Shown here one piece after another: positions 11,014-24,396 of a stretch of DNA of 64,000 bases (position 1 is the first letter of the stretch; each line of letters opens with the position of its first letter). The translations under genes were made by a program, and so were the position numbers. The notes under the pieces were generated by a model that had not been told where the DNA came from, searched no databases, and worked only from the letters and a program-made list of their open reading frames with translations. Source of the stretch: Deinococcus psychrotolerans (GTDB lineage Bacteria; Deinococcota; Deinococci; Deinococcales; Deinococcaceae); NCBI RefSeq assembly GCF_003860465.1, contig NZ_CP034183.1, positions 186,001-250,000 of the forward strand, read 5' to 3'.

Positions 11014-11915
11014 AGACCTGCACCATCCAAAACGAGTACTGGACGCTGGACATGGCACCGGAATACGGAGCCAGTATCCTGAATCTCAGCGCCGCTTCGG
11101 GCCGCTCGGTGATGCGCCCGGTAAACACAGAGTCAGTCCACTCCAGCAGCGACACTGCCATGTTTGCACTGATGCCCTACAGCAACCGTATCCGCGACGC
11201 CCGTTTTGAATTTGAAGACCGCACCGTTCAGCTCCGCCCCAAAGCGGGCAGCACGCTGATCCAGCACGGTGACGTTCGCAACCGGCCCTGGCAGGTTCAG
11301 AAAATTAGTGAAACCCAAATCAGGTGCACGTTTGACAGCCGTGAGCTTGCCGATGTCAATTGGCCCTGGGCTTTTACCGCGCAGATGGAGTACCACTTAA
11401 ATGGCCCGCACTGCGACACGGCGCTGACGCTCACCAACGTGTCAGGCAGCGTTATGCCCGCCGGAATAGGTTTGCACCCTTACTTCCAGCGCTTGCAAGG
11501 CGGCCAAGAGCCCACCTTGCAATTTGAAGCGGGCGGTTGGTACGCCACTGACGAAAACAGCTTGCCGCTGGGCGGCGCACAGGCCATTCCCGCAGCCCTG
11601 GACTTCAGCTCGGCCCGCCAAGTCGGGGACGCCCAAATTGATGCGGTGTTCGCTTCGTGGGAAGGCACGGCCCGGCTGAGCTGGTCAGGTGAGGGCTGGC
11701 CCCAGCGCTCGCTGACGCTCACTGCCGATAACGTCTTTTCGCATCTGGTGCTCTTCACCGCCCCCGACGGTTCACTGGCGCTGGAACCTGTTTCACATGC
11801 CACCGACGCTTTTAACTTGGCGAGTCATGGCGTCCACGGCACCGACATGAAAACGCTCACGCCGCAGCAATCGCTCTCCGGCGCAGTGCGGCTGAGCTTG
11901 GACGGAGAGTGGTGA
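11010..11915 (+). CDS. Aldose 1-epimerase family protein
   Basis: 301 residues of the galactose-mutarotase beta-sandwich fold, which interconverts sugar anomers. Supporting segments are LMPYSNRIRDARFEF, a His in IQHGDVRNRPW, GLHPYFQRL with the second His, and LEPVSHATDAFNL with the acidic residue near the C-terminus. The GTG start overlaps the rlmB stop (GTGA) with AAGG 8 bases upstream. The exact sugar is unknown and no sugar-use genes are nearby. Confidence 0.82.
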   Translation: MKTCTIQNEYWTLDMAPEYGASILNLSAASGRSVMRPVNTESVHSSSDTAMFALMPYSNRIRDARFEFEDRTVQLRPKAGSTLIQHGDVRNRPWQVQKISETQIRCTFDSRELADVNWPWAFTAQMEYHLNGPHCDTALTLTNVSGSVMPAGIGLHPYFQRLQGGQEPTLQFEAGGWYATDENSLPLGGAQAIPAALDFSSARQVGDAQIDAVFASWEGTARLSWSGEGWPQRSLTLTADNVFSHLVLFTAPDGSLALEPVSHATDAFNLASHGVHGTDMKTLTPQQSLSGAVRLSLDGEW

Positions 11916-12476
11916 GTGGGCGAGCGCATCATCTTGGGCGCGGGTGAGCAGGCTTGGGAAGGCTGGACGGCCACCCAGCAAGAGCAACTTGACCTGACCA
12001 ACCCTTCAAGTTTTGAGCGCTTTTTCAGCGCTGAGCAAGCCGACGCTTTTTTGTGCGAACACGTCTGGGAACACCTGACTTTGCAGGAGGGCCGCGCCGC
12101 CGCTCGCCTGTGCTGGCGCTTTATCAAATCGAGTGGACAGCTGCGGGTGGCTGTGCCGGACGCTCACTTCCCTGACGCTGAGTACCAGCGCACCGTACAA
12201 GTGGGCGGCCCCTGCCCTGCTGACCATCCCGCCGCCGACCATCAGATCGTCTACGACGTTGAAACCTTCGCTGAAGTGTTCAGGCAAGTGGGCTTTGAAG
12301 TGACCCTGCTGGAATACCACGACGCTAAGGGCCAGTTTCACCGCCAGCCGTGGAGCATAGCGGGCGGGCCGGTCTACCGCTCGGCGCTGCTTGATCACCG
12401 CAACGCCGCTTATAGGTCGGGTCAGGGGCCGCTGGGCTTTGCCTCCATCATTCTGGACGCCCGTAAGCGTGCCTGA
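11916..12476 (+). CDS. SAM-dependent methyltransferase-like protein
   Basis: 186 residues resembling short methyltransferases: ILGAGEQAWEGWTA followed by LDLTNPSSFERFFSAEQADAF and EHVWEHLTLQEG, then a RVAVPDAHFPD segment. The usual glycine-rich loop is degenerate (GAGEQ), so SAM binding is probable, not certain. GTG directly follows the epimerase stop, with GGAGAG 6 bases before the GTG. Substrate unknown. It converges with thiB, 9 bases away, with no terminator between them. Confidence 0.7.
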   Translation: MGERIILGAGEQAWEGWTATQQEQLDLTNPSSFERFFSAEQADAFLCEHVWEHLTLQEGRAAARLCWRFIKSSGQLRVAVPDAHFPDAEYQRTVQVGGPCPADHPAADHQIVYDVETFAEVFRQVGFEVTLLEYHDAKGQFHRQPWSIAGGPVYRSALLDHRNAAYRSGQGPLGFASIILDARKRA

Positions 12477-12485
12477 CCCGCTGCT

Positions 12486-13532
12486 TCAGCGCCCCCGCAA
12501 CACCTGATTGACCCACACGTCCACCACCGGCTGCGTGTTGGTGGGCGTCAGCGCCTTGACGCCGCTCGGCACCTGCGCGAACCCGAACACTGGATCGAGT
12601 GCAGCGCCTTCCAACGCTGGATAAACCCACATGCGGGTCGGGAAGTCGGCCTGCACCGCTGCCGAGAGCATGAAATCCACGAACTTGCGGGCCAGCGCGG
12701 GCTGCTTGGTGCCTTTAAGTACGCCGACGCCTTCCAGTTGCAAAAAGGCGCTGCCCGGAAGGAGCAGATTGCCGGTGGGTGACTGGGCAGGCAGCTTCTT
12801 GGGGTCGTAGCCTTCGGCGTAGGCGACTTCGGCGGCGGGGCTGCTGGCGTAGCTCAGCACGATCGGATATTTGCCGCCGTTGCGGCTAAATTCTTTGTTG
12901 TACGAATCGCTCCACCCCCGCGTGACCTTCATGCCATTGGTGCGGGCCGCCTGCCACCACGCCACCGCTCCGGCCTGGCCGTAGTGGTTGACGCTCGCCA
13001 GCCAAAAGGCGAGGCCCGGACTGCTGGTCGCGGGCGAGGCCACCACCGTCAGCTTGGCGTAGGTGGGCGTTTTGAGGTCGTCCAATGTTTTGGGCAGCGC
13101 CAGACCAGCTTTCTCGAACCAAGCGCGGTCATAGTTGAAGGCCACGTAGCCGTAGTCCACGGTATTCAGGTTAAAGGCGTCGAGGCGGTAAGTGGCGGGC
13201 ACTTTGCTCAGCGCCGGGCTTTTGTAAGCGTCCAAGAGGCCGGCAGCGGCGGCGCGGGGAGCCAGCGTGTTGTCCAAGCCGTACACCACGTCGGCCAGCG
13301 GATTGGCTTTGGTCAGAATGAGGCGGATGAGCATCTCGCCCGCGTCACCGCCCTTGATGAAGCGCACCTTGGCGTTGTTTTGCTGCTCAAAGCTGGCGAT
13401 CAGCTTTTTGTTGAGGTCAAAACTGTCGTGGGTGATGACCGTCAGGGTGATCGGAGCGGCTGAGCCGCTGACTGCCGAAGCGAGGCCGCCGAGCAGTAAC
13501 AAACTCAAAAATGTACGTTTGTGTTTCAACAT
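12486..13532 (-). CDS. thiB: Thiamine ABC transporter substrate-binding protein
   Basis: 348 residues with a Sec signal peptide ([23 protein letters not shown]) and a mature protein of the ThiB/iron-binding-like class: [54 protein letters not shown] and [19 protein letters not shown]. It captures thiamine or thiamine phosphates in the envelope for import. The TPP riboswitch upstream supports this. The permease (ThiP) and ATPase (ThiQ) genes are not adjacent, since a convergent gene follows at once. The ATG comes straight after a U-tract whose hairpin contains the Shine-Dalgarno. Confidence 0.93.
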   Translation of the reverse strand: MLKHKRTFLSLLLLGGLASAVSGSAAPITLTVITHDSFDLNKKLIASFEQQNNAKVRFIKGGDAGEMLIRLILTKANPLADVVYGLDNTLAPRAAAAGLLDAYKSPALSKVPATYRLDAFNLNTVDYGYVAFNYDRAWFEKAGLALPKTLDDLKTPTYAKLTVVASPATSSPGLAFWLASVNHYGQAGAVAWWQAARTNGMKVTRGWSDSYNKEFSRNGGKYPIVLSYASSPAAEVAYAEGYDPKKLPAQSPTGNLLLPGSAFLQLEGVGVLKGTKQPALARKFVDFMLSAAVQADFPTRMWVYPALEGAALDPVFGFAQVPSGVKALTPTNTQPVVDVWVNQVLRGR

Positions 13533-13560
13533 AAAAAATCCCCTCTGGCGTCAGAGGAGA
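13533..13560 (-). terminator. Riboswitch expression platform: terminator that also covers the Shine-Dalgarno
   Basis: TCTCCTCTG and CAGAGGGGA pair (one G-U) around ACGC and are followed by TTTTTT and then the thiB ATG. The 3' arm contains the GAGGGGA ribosome site 6 bases before the ATG, so the same hairpin could end transcription or block ribosome entry. Confidence 0.8.
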
Positions 13561-13597
13561 AGCGTTGCCAACCTCCAAGATAAGTGGCAGGTCGGCA

Positions 13598-13690
13598 GTC
13601 ACGCTCCCTCCGCCGGTATGATCCGGTTCAGGTTCCTAGGGTTTGATCTCAGCCCGGCCCGCAACTGTGCGGGCAGACACCCCCGGTGAC
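13598..13690 (-). promoter_or_regulatory. TPP riboswitch (THI element)
   Basis: The minus strand carries the conserved core: P1 arms GTCAC/GTGAC, GGGCTGAGATC, ACCCTAGGAACCTGA, CCGGATCATACCGG and GGAGGGAGCGTG, with a GCCCGCA/TGCGGGC side stem. These are the hallmarks of the thiamine pyrophosphate aptamer. Ligand binding would favour the hairpin at 13533-13560 and switch thiB off. Confidence 0.95.
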
Positions 13691-13986
13691 GCACCTGGGA
13701 AGATAGCAAAGTGCGGCGCTGCAAAATGCCCTCTCAGCTCAAAACCAAAGGTCAGGTTAAGGACAGGCCGAGTGGCCGCTGCCGCCGCTCCCCGGCACCC
13801 TTTTTTCCGCTTTACGTGGTAAATTGGGAGGCGCACACACAACTCTTCCCGCTGCGGCGGATTTACCTTCAGGCCCCCTCTTCAAGCCCCCTTTTTTGTG
13901 GCTCGCTCGTGAAAAACGGCACAAGCCCACCCAAACGCCCGACTACCCCGTAAGATTGAATACGTTGAAGAGCAACAAGGAGGACT
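13691..13986. other. Intergenic region between thiB leader and nuoA
   Basis: No gene seen. It must hold the divergent promoters for thiB and the nuo operon, but no box stands out; TAAGAT at about 13951-13956 is the best -10 for nuoA. A TTTAC-GTG-GTAAA inverted repeat at 13811-13823 could be a regulator site. Low certainty. Confidence 0.35.
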
Positions 13987-14340
13987 ATGAGTGAATTTGC
14001 CCACCTGATCGTGATGCTGCTGATTGCAGGCGGCATCGGCGTGCTGGCGGTGGTCGTCAGCATTTTGCTGGGGCCGAAAAAGCCGAGCTTCAGCAAACTG
14101 ATGCCCTACGAAAGCGGCAACGATCCCGAAGGCACAGGCCGCGAGCGCTTCCCGGTGCATTTTTACCTCGTCGCCATGCTTTTTATCGTCTTCGATATCG
14201 AAACGGCCTTCTTTTATCCTCTGGCGGTGGCGTATCAAAAAGTTGGCGCGTTCGCCTTCTGGGAAATGATCACCTTCCTGATTTTGGTGCTGGTGGGCTA
14301 CTTCTATATTCTCAAAAAGGGCGTATTGGAATGGAACTGA
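13987..14340 (+). CDS. nuoA: NADH-quinone oxidoreductase subunit A
   Basis: 117 residues with three membrane helices (about 6-28, 62-80 and 88-110). The loop [21 protein letters not shown] and [13 protein letters not shown] are the conserved NuoA segments. Membrane subunit of complex I near the quinone site. AAGGAGG lies 5 bases before the ATG, the strongest ribosome site of the operon, as fits its first gene. Confidence 0.97.
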   Translation: MSEFAHLIVMLLIAGGIGVLAVVVSILLGPKKPSFSKLMPYESGNDPEGTGRERFPVHFYLVAMLFIVFDIETAFFYPLAVAYQKVGAFAFWEMITFLILVLVGYFYILKKGVLEWN

Positions 14341-14383
14341 ACCCTTTGGCCTTTTTCCTAAGCTCCTCTACGGGAGGGTTTTG

Positions 14384-14920
14384 ATGCCCCTTAAAGAACT
14401 TTTTGAACGCGATTGGCAAGAATTGGAATCTGAAGGCATTCTCTTTTCCAGCTTGGAAAAACTGGTGGCGTGGGGCCGCAGCAACTCGCTTTGGCCTGCC
14501 ACCTTTGGTCTGGCCTGCTGCGCCATCGAAATGATGAGCGCCACCGACGGGCGCAACGATCTGGCCCGTTTCGGCTCGGAGGTGTTCCGCGCCTCGCCCC
14601 GCCAGGCCGACGTGATGATCGTGGCCGGACGCCTTTCCAAGAAAATGGCCCCGATCATGCGCCGCGTCTACGACCAGATGCCTGATCCCAAATGGGTCAT
14701 CAGCATGGGCGCGTGCGCCAGCAGCGGCGGTATGTTCAACAATTACGCCGTCGTGCAAAACGTGGATAGCGTGGTGCCGGTGGACATCTTCGTGCCGGGC
14801 TGCCCACCGAGGCCTGAAGCGCTCATTTTTGCCGTGATGCAACTTCAGAAAAAAGTGCGCGGCGAGGCTTTTGACCAACTCGGCAATCAGTTACCGATGG
14901 TGGACGCATGGACGCGCTAG
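14384..14920 (+). CDS. nuoB: NADH-quinone oxidoreductase subunit B
   Basis: 178 residues; carries the N2 [4Fe-4S] cluster that passes electrons to quinone. The ligands are the adjacent Cys45-Cys46 ([11 protein letters not shown]), Cys111 ([10 protein letters not shown]) and Cys140 (FVPGCPPRP). GGGAGGG precedes the ATG; a TTG one codon upstream is less likely. Its end overlaps nuoC by 13 bases. Confidence 0.97.
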   Translation: MPLKELFERDWQELESEGILFSSLEKLVAWGRSNSLWPATFGLACCAIEMMSATDGRNDLARFGSEVFRASPRQADVMIVAGRLSKKMAPIMRRVYDQMPDPKWVISMGACASSGGMFNNYAVVQNVDSVVPVDIFVPGCPPRPEALIFAVMQLQKKVRGEAFDQLGNQLPMVDAWTR

Positions 14921-15603
14921 ACGGCAAGGATAAAGTCGTGCTGAGCGCGGGCGGCGGCAGCGTGCAGGTAGATGGAGTCAGTGTGTCTGGCGACCACGCG
15001 CCTGCCGAACTCAAAGACGTGGTCGAAGCCTTGATGGGCAAGCTGGGCCTGATTCCCGAAGACGCCGCCGAGCCGACTGGCGTGGTGGAGGCCGACCAAC
15101 TGCGCTCCGCCGCCGAGCGCCTCAAGTCGGCAGGCTTCATGCTGATGGACGTGGTGGGCGTGGACTACGGCGCATACGTACAGCCGCGCCCGCAGCGGTT
15201 CAGCGTGCTCTACAACATCTACCACCCCTACGATCACCGCCGCCTGTTTATGCGCGTCTGGCTGCGCGACGGCGAGTCGTTGCCGAGCTTGTACCCAGTG
15301 TGGAAATCGGCCAATTACCTTGAGCGTGAAGTCTACGACCTGATGGGCGTGGTGTTTGACGATCATCCTGATCTGCGCAAAGTGCTGACGCCCGACGATT
15401 TGGAAGGCCATCCGCTCCGCAAGGATTTTCCGCTGGAGGAGACGCCCACTTTGTTCCGGGACGGCCGCTTCCTCGACCCCGCCGCCTTCCGCGCGGGCAT
15501 GACCGGCCAGAGCGCGGGCCTAACTGGCTGGCGCGGCAGCCTGCGTAAAGGCAGCACCCGCGAGATCGAGCCGCCGGTGATGCCCGAAGGCGGGCCGAAG
15601 TGA
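14908..15603 (+). CDS. nuoC: NADH-quinone oxidoreductase subunit C
   Basis: 231 residues, the 30-kDa subunit of the peripheral arm. The signature [20 protein letters not shown] and [12 protein letters not shown] is present at about residues 136-180. N-terminal residues 1-60 are an acidic, poorly conserved extension. It is separate from NuoD, not fused as in E. coli. It overlaps nuoB and is followed by nuoD after 61 bases. Confidence 0.96.
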   Translation: MDALDGKDKVVLSAGGGSVQVDGVSVSGDHAPAELKDVVEALMGKLGLIPEDAAEPTGVVEADQLRSAAERLKSAGFMLMDVVGVDYGAYVQPRPQRFSVLYNIYHPYDHRRLFMRVWLRDGESLPSLYPVWKSANYLEREVYDLMGVVFDDHPDLRKVLTPDDLEGHPLRKDFPLEETPTLFRDGRFLDPAAFRAGMTGQSAGLTGWRGSLRKGSTREIEPPVMPEGGPK

Positions 15604-15664
15604 GCGGTTCAGGATCAGGCGGCGCGGCAGCTTGCCCCACTCGTGTACGGACTGAGGTGACACC

Positions 15665-16966
15665 ATGAGTCTCAAAGAAAGACCCCCAGTAGACAAGAAG
15701 AGCGGCACCTTACCCCGCCGCGAGATGCAGCCCGACCATCAGGAAAGCAGCCGCCCGGAGCGGGTCGGATCGCTGACCGCGCAGTCCGGGGCACTGATGC
15801 ACACCGAGATCATGAGTCTGAACGTGGGGCCGCAGCACCCCAGCACCCACGGCGTGTTGCGTCTGGTGGTGGACATGGACGGCGAATACGTCATCAAAGT
15901 GACGCCGCACATGGGCTACCTGCACACCGGCTTTGAGAAGACATTTGAGCACCGCACCTATCAGCAGGGCGTGACTTACGCGCCGCGCACCGATTACCTG
16001 CATTCGTTCGGCCATGAGCTGGCCTACGTGCTGGGCGTGGAAAAGCTGATGCAGGCCGAGGTGCCCGAACGCGCCACCACCGTGCGTGTGCTGCTGCACG
16101 AACTGGGCCGGATTCACTCGCACTTGGTGTTCATCGGCACGGCGCTGATGGATTTGGGCGCGATCACGCCGTTTTTCTACTGCTTCCGCGAAAAAGAAGC
16201 GGTGCAAGACCTCTTTGAAGAAGTCTGCGGCTACCGGATGAATCAGGGCTACTTCCGGGTGGGTGGGTTGTCACGCGACATTCCCGACGGTTGGACTGCA
16301 AACGTGCAGAAGTTTGTCGACACCTTTGACAAGCACGTGGACGAATACGCGAGTCTTTTTGTCACCAACCCGATTTTCTTGGACCGTGCGGTGGGCGTGG
16401 GCGTTATTCCGGCGGACGTGGCTATTGATCTGGGCCTGACCGGGCCGAACCTCCGCGCTTCGGGAGTACCGCTCGATCACCGCAAAGCCAATCCGTACTG
16501 CGGCTTCGAGACCTACGATTTCAACGTGCCGGTCAGCCAAGCTGGAGACTCGCAGGCCCGCTTCGTGCTGCGCCTCGACGAAATGCGCGAGAGTGCCAAG
16601 ATCGTGCGCCAGGCCCTCAAGCGCCTCAAGCCCGGCCCGGTCAAAGACCCCAACCGCAAAATCAGCTTGCCGCCGCGTCACGAGCTGGAAACCAGCATGG
16701 AAGCGGTGATTCACCATTTCAAACTGGTCACCGAAGGCTTTCACCCGCCGATTGGCGAAGTGTATGTGCCGGTGGAAACTGCACGCGGCGAGGTCGGCTA
16801 TTACATCATCTCCGACGGCGGCTCTATGCCGTACCGTGTCAAGATTCGCGCTCCGAGTTTCGTCAACCTTCAGGCGCTGGAATACGCCTGTGTGGGCGGG
16901 CAGTTCGCCGATTTGATCACCATTCTGGCGACGATTGACCCAGTGCTGGGAGATGTGGACCGGTGA
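15665..16966 (+). CDS. nuoD: NADH-quinone oxidoreductase subunit D
   Basis: 433 residues, the 49-kDa subunit that forms the quinone pocket with NuoB. Conserved segments are [61 protein letters not shown] and the C-terminal [27 protein letters not shown]. Residues 1-45 are a charged extension before the usual start. GAGGTGA precedes the ATG. The stop overlaps the GTG of the inserted DinB-family gene. Confidence 0.97.
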   Translation: MSLKERPPVDKKSGTLPRREMQPDHQESSRPERVGSLTAQSGALMHTEIMSLNVGPQHPSTHGVLRLVVDMDGEYVIKVTPHMGYLHTGFEKTFEHRTYQQGVTYAPRTDYLHSFGHELAYVLGVEKLMQAEVPERATTVRVLLHELGRIHSHLVFIGTALMDLGAITPFFYCFREKEAVQDLFEEVCGYRMNQGYFRVGGLSRDIPDGWTANVQKFVDTFDKHVDEYASLFVTNPIFLDRAVGVGVIPADVAIDLGLTGPNLRASGVPLDHRKANPYCGFETYDFNVPVSQAGDSQARFVLRLDEMRESAKIVRQALKRLKPGPVKDPNRKISLPPRHELETSMEAVIHHFKLVTEGFHPPIGEVYVPVETARGEVGYYIISDGGSMPYRVKIRAPSFVNLQALEYACVGGQFADLITILATIDPVLGDVDR

Positions 16967-17454
16967 GCATACCCGAACTGATCTTGGAATCCTTTTCGCG
17001 CAATGCCAGAGTCAACACCGCTGTGCTGGATCACCTCTCCGACGCCGATCTGAACATCTCCGACGGACAGGGCGGGATGAGCGTCGTGGAGCAACTGGCG
17101 CATATGGCAGGCTTCCGCAAGGACTGGCTCAACGAGATTTCGCCTGCTCACGCCGACGCGATTGAGTTTGAGCTGGGTTCAAACAATACGCTCACCACCC
17201 GCGACCTAGGCGAGTTGCGTCGCGCCTTTACTGAAAGTGACAGCGCCGTGCTGGCTGCTGTGGAAGCCGCGCTCAGCGAGCACCGGAACTTTGAAGGACA
17301 GTACGAAAGCCATCCGGTTCACTTTTTGCAGCACACCCTCGTCCACGACGCCCACCACCGGGGACAGCTGATGACCCTGCTGCGGCAAGGCGGGCACACC
17401 GCCGAGCAGATGGCCGCGCTGGAAAGTGCCACTTGGCCGATTTGGAGAGAATGA
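16963..17454 (+). CDS. DinB-family protein embedded in the nuo operon
   Basis: 163 residues of the DinB/YfiT-like four-helix bundle. Histidines that would bind a metal are in [16 protein letters not shown] and in [20 protein letters not shown], the usual three-His arrangement. The family includes thiol-dependent transferases and stress-induced proteins; the substrate here is unknown. The GTG overlaps the nuoD stop by 4 bases, and nuoE begins immediately after its stop, so it is co-translated with complex I genes. It is not a complex I subunit. Confidence 0.85.
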   Translation: MSIPELILESFSRNARVNTAVLDHLSDADLNISDGQGGMSVVEQLAHMAGFRKDWLNEISPAHADAIEFELGSNNTLTTRDLGELRRAFTESDSAVLAAVEAALSEHRNFEGQYESHPVHFLQHTLVHDAHHRGQLMTLLRQGGHTAEQMAALESATWPIWRE

Positions 17455-17455
17455 C

Positions 17456-18114
17456 GTGACCCAAGCCCAGACTGCTTCCCTTGTTCACTACTTTGCCAAT
17501 AAACAACCCCTGGTTGCTGATATCTTCAGCCGCTACCCCAACTCGCCGCAGGGCAAGAGAAGCGCTCTCATGCCGCTGCTGCGCGAAGTCCAAGATGCCG
17601 AGGGCTTCGTTCACGAATCGCGGCTGGCCGAAATCGCTGCGCTGTGCGGTACCACCCCCACCGAAGTCCGCAGCGTCATGAGCTTTTACTCCACCTATCA
17701 CACCCTCCCCACCGGCAAGTATCACCTGCAAGTCTGCTCCACGCTGATGTGTGCGCTTTCGGGCAGCGACGAGCTGTGGGATTACCTGGTCGAGACACTA
17801 GACGTGCAGCCGGGTGAAGTCACGCCGGACGGTTATTTCAGCTTGCAAAAGGTGGAGTGCTTGGGCAGTTGCGGCACCGCGCCCGTGATGCAACTCAACG
17901 ATGAGGGCTACTACGAATCCGTGACCCGCGCCCGCTGCGACCATCTGCTTCAGGCCATGCGGCTAGGAAACGCACTGGCCGTAGACCACCATCCGGTACC
18001 CGTGGTCGTCGCTGAAGACGGACGCCAGTACCTCTCCAGCGGCGAGGCGGCGGGCGGCAGTACTGACGCTTTGTACCCGCTGCCCCATCAAGCAGCGGCC
18101 AACGGGAACCCATC

Positions 18115-18118
<4 letters not shown>
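17456..18118 (+). CDS. nuoE: NADH-quinone oxidoreductase subunit E
   Basis: 220 residues; binds the N1a [2Fe-2S] cluster next to NuoF. The ligands are in [11 protein letters not shown] and [13 protein letters not shown], the typical C-x4-C and C-x3-C pair. About 40 C-terminal residues extend beyond the usual end. GTG start with GGAGAG 7 bases upstream; it overlaps nuoF by 4 bases (ATGA). Confidence 0.95.
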
Positions 18119-19449
<1,331 letters not shown>

Positions 19450-19552
19450 GTACGGCTTGCGGAGGCGGGAGCAAGCGTTTAAGCTTTGGCCGTCCCTTTC
19501 TTTGTCCACGAACCACAAACCATGATTCACAGGCCTTTGCCGGAGGCAAGTT

Positions 19553-22893
<3,341 letters not shown>

Positions 22894-22925
22894 ATGTTTG
22901 TTTACCGTTTCACCGGAGGTGCCCA

Positions 22926-23465
22926 ATGGGCGTTCTAGAACTCGCCAAAGGCATGGGCGTCACGCTTGGCAAACTGTTTACCAAGCCCGTCACCGTCAGT
23001 TACCCCGAGCAGCGGGCCAGCATCAAGCCGCGCTTTCGGGGGCGGCACATCCTGACCCGTCACCCCGGCACTGGTCTGGAAAAGTGCATCGGCTGCTCGC
23101 TGTGCGCCGCCGCTTGCCCCTCCTACGCCATTTATGTAGAAGCCGCCGAGAACGATCCAGCCAACCCAACCTCGCCGGGCGAGCGCTACGCCAGCGTCTA
23201 CGAGATCAACATGCTCAGGTGTATTTTCTGCGGGATGTGCGAGGAAGCTTGCCCAACCGGCGCGGTGGTGATGGGCAACGAATTTGAAATGGCCGATTAC
23301 CGTTACCGCGATTTCGTCTATGCCAAAGAAGACATGCTGGTGGGCGTGGAAGGCAGTATTCCGCAGCGCCGCGAGGCCGCACAAAAAAACCAGCCGGTGC
23401 GGGTGGGCTTCAAGGTGGAAGGCGGGCCGCGTGCCGAGCTGGAAGGAGTCAAGTACCCAACATGA
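22926..23465 (+). CDS. nuoI: NADH-quinone oxidoreductase subunit I
   Basis: 179 residues with two [4Fe-4S] clusters, N6a and N6b, from [16 protein letters not shown] and [17 protein letters not shown]. It links the peripheral arm wire to NuoB. GGAGGT lies 6 bases before the ATG at 22926. A 64-base gap without features separates it from nuoJ. Confidence 0.97.
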   Translation: MGVLELAKGMGVTLGKLFTKPVTVSYPEQRASIKPRFRGRHILTRHPGTGLEKCIGCSLCAAACPSYAIYVEAAENDPANPTSPGERYASVYEINMLRCIFCGMCEEACPTGAVVMGNEFEMADYRYRDFVYAKEDMLVGVEGSIPQRREAAQKNQPVRVGFKVEGGPRAELEGVKYPT

Positions 23466-23529
23466 AAAGGCTTGTAGCTTGTAAATTGCGGCTTGCCGAA
23501 CGATCAAAGGCCCCAAGGCGAGGTCGCCT

Positions 23530-24084
23530 GTGCTGACCTTCCTCGTTCTCGCCGTCCTGACCGTCGCGGGCGGAATTTTGACCATCTCGGCGCGGAATGC
23601 GGTTCACGCTTCGCTGGGCCTGGTCGGCACTTTGCTGATGGTGGCGGGTATTTACGCCACCCTGAATGCTTCGTTTCTGGCCGCCACTCAGGTCATCGTC
23701 TACGCGGGCGCGGTGATGGTGCTGTTCCTCTTCGTCATCATGCTGCTGGACGCCAACCGTCCTGTCGAGGAAGCTAACCCGCTGCCGTTCGTCGCGCCGC
23801 TGGCAGGCGTGGGCGGAGCGATTCTGGCAGGTGCGTTCGCCATTTTGGCCTTCACCTACAAAGACCCGCGCCCCCTGGCCGAAAGTACCGCCGCGCTGGC
23901 CAACGGCGCACCCGGCCCCGTCGGTGAAACCTTGCTGACCCGCTTTTTGTTGCCGTTTGAAGCCGTCAGCATTTTGCTGCTGGTGGCAGTGGTGGGTTCG
24001 GTGGCGTTGGTGCAGCGGCCCGCCGTGCAAGCTGATCCCGAGCAAACACCCGAATTGGCTGCGCTGGAAGGAGAGGTGGCTTAA
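23530..24084 (+). CDS. nuoJ: NADH-quinone oxidoreductase subunit J
   Basis: 184 residues, five membrane helices. NAVHASLGLVGTLLMVAGIY and QVIVYAGAVMVLFLFVIMLL are the conserved helices. Start is a GTG with GAGG upstream. The next gene begins directly after the stop. Confidence 0.95.
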   Translation: MLTFLVLAVLTVAGGILTISARNAVHASLGLVGTLLMVAGIYATLNASFLAATQVIVYAGAVMVLFLFVIMLLDANRPVEEANPLPFVAPLAGVGGAILAGAFAILAFTYKDPRPLAESTAALANGAPGPVGETLLTRFLLPFEAVSILLLVAVVGSVALVQRPAVQADPEQTPELAALEGEVA

Positions 24085-24393
24085 GTGGCTGAAGTTCCCA
24101 CCGCCTACTACATCGCCCTGTCCGGCATTCTTTTTGCGCTGGGCATGATCGGTGTGCTGACGCGCCGCACCGCCGTGATGGTCTTCTTATCGGTCGAGCT
24201 GATGCTCAACGCCGCCAACTTGTCCTTGGTGGCGTTTGCCCGCGCTTGGGGCGATCTGGTCGGCCAAACCGCAGTCTTTATCGTGATGACCCTCGCCGCC
24301 GCTGAAGTGGCCATCGGGCTGGCCATCATCGTGGCCATTTTCCGCAAACGCGAAACTACCAATGTGGACGATCTGGCGTCCCTCAAGGGGTAA
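24085..24393 (+). CDS. nuoK: NADH-quinone oxidoreductase subunit K
   Basis: 102 residues, three membrane helices, with the conserved buried glutamates in [16 protein letters not shown] and [18 protein letters not shown] that take part in proton transfer. The GTG start follows the nuoJ stop with no gap; GGAGAGG lies in the end of nuoJ. Confidence 0.96.
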   Translation: MAEVPTAYYIALSGILFALGMIGVLTRRTAVMVFLSVELMLNAANLSLVAFARAWGDLVGQTAVFIVMTLAAAEVAIGLAIIVAIFRKRETTNVDDLASLKG

Positions 24394-24396
24394 TTG

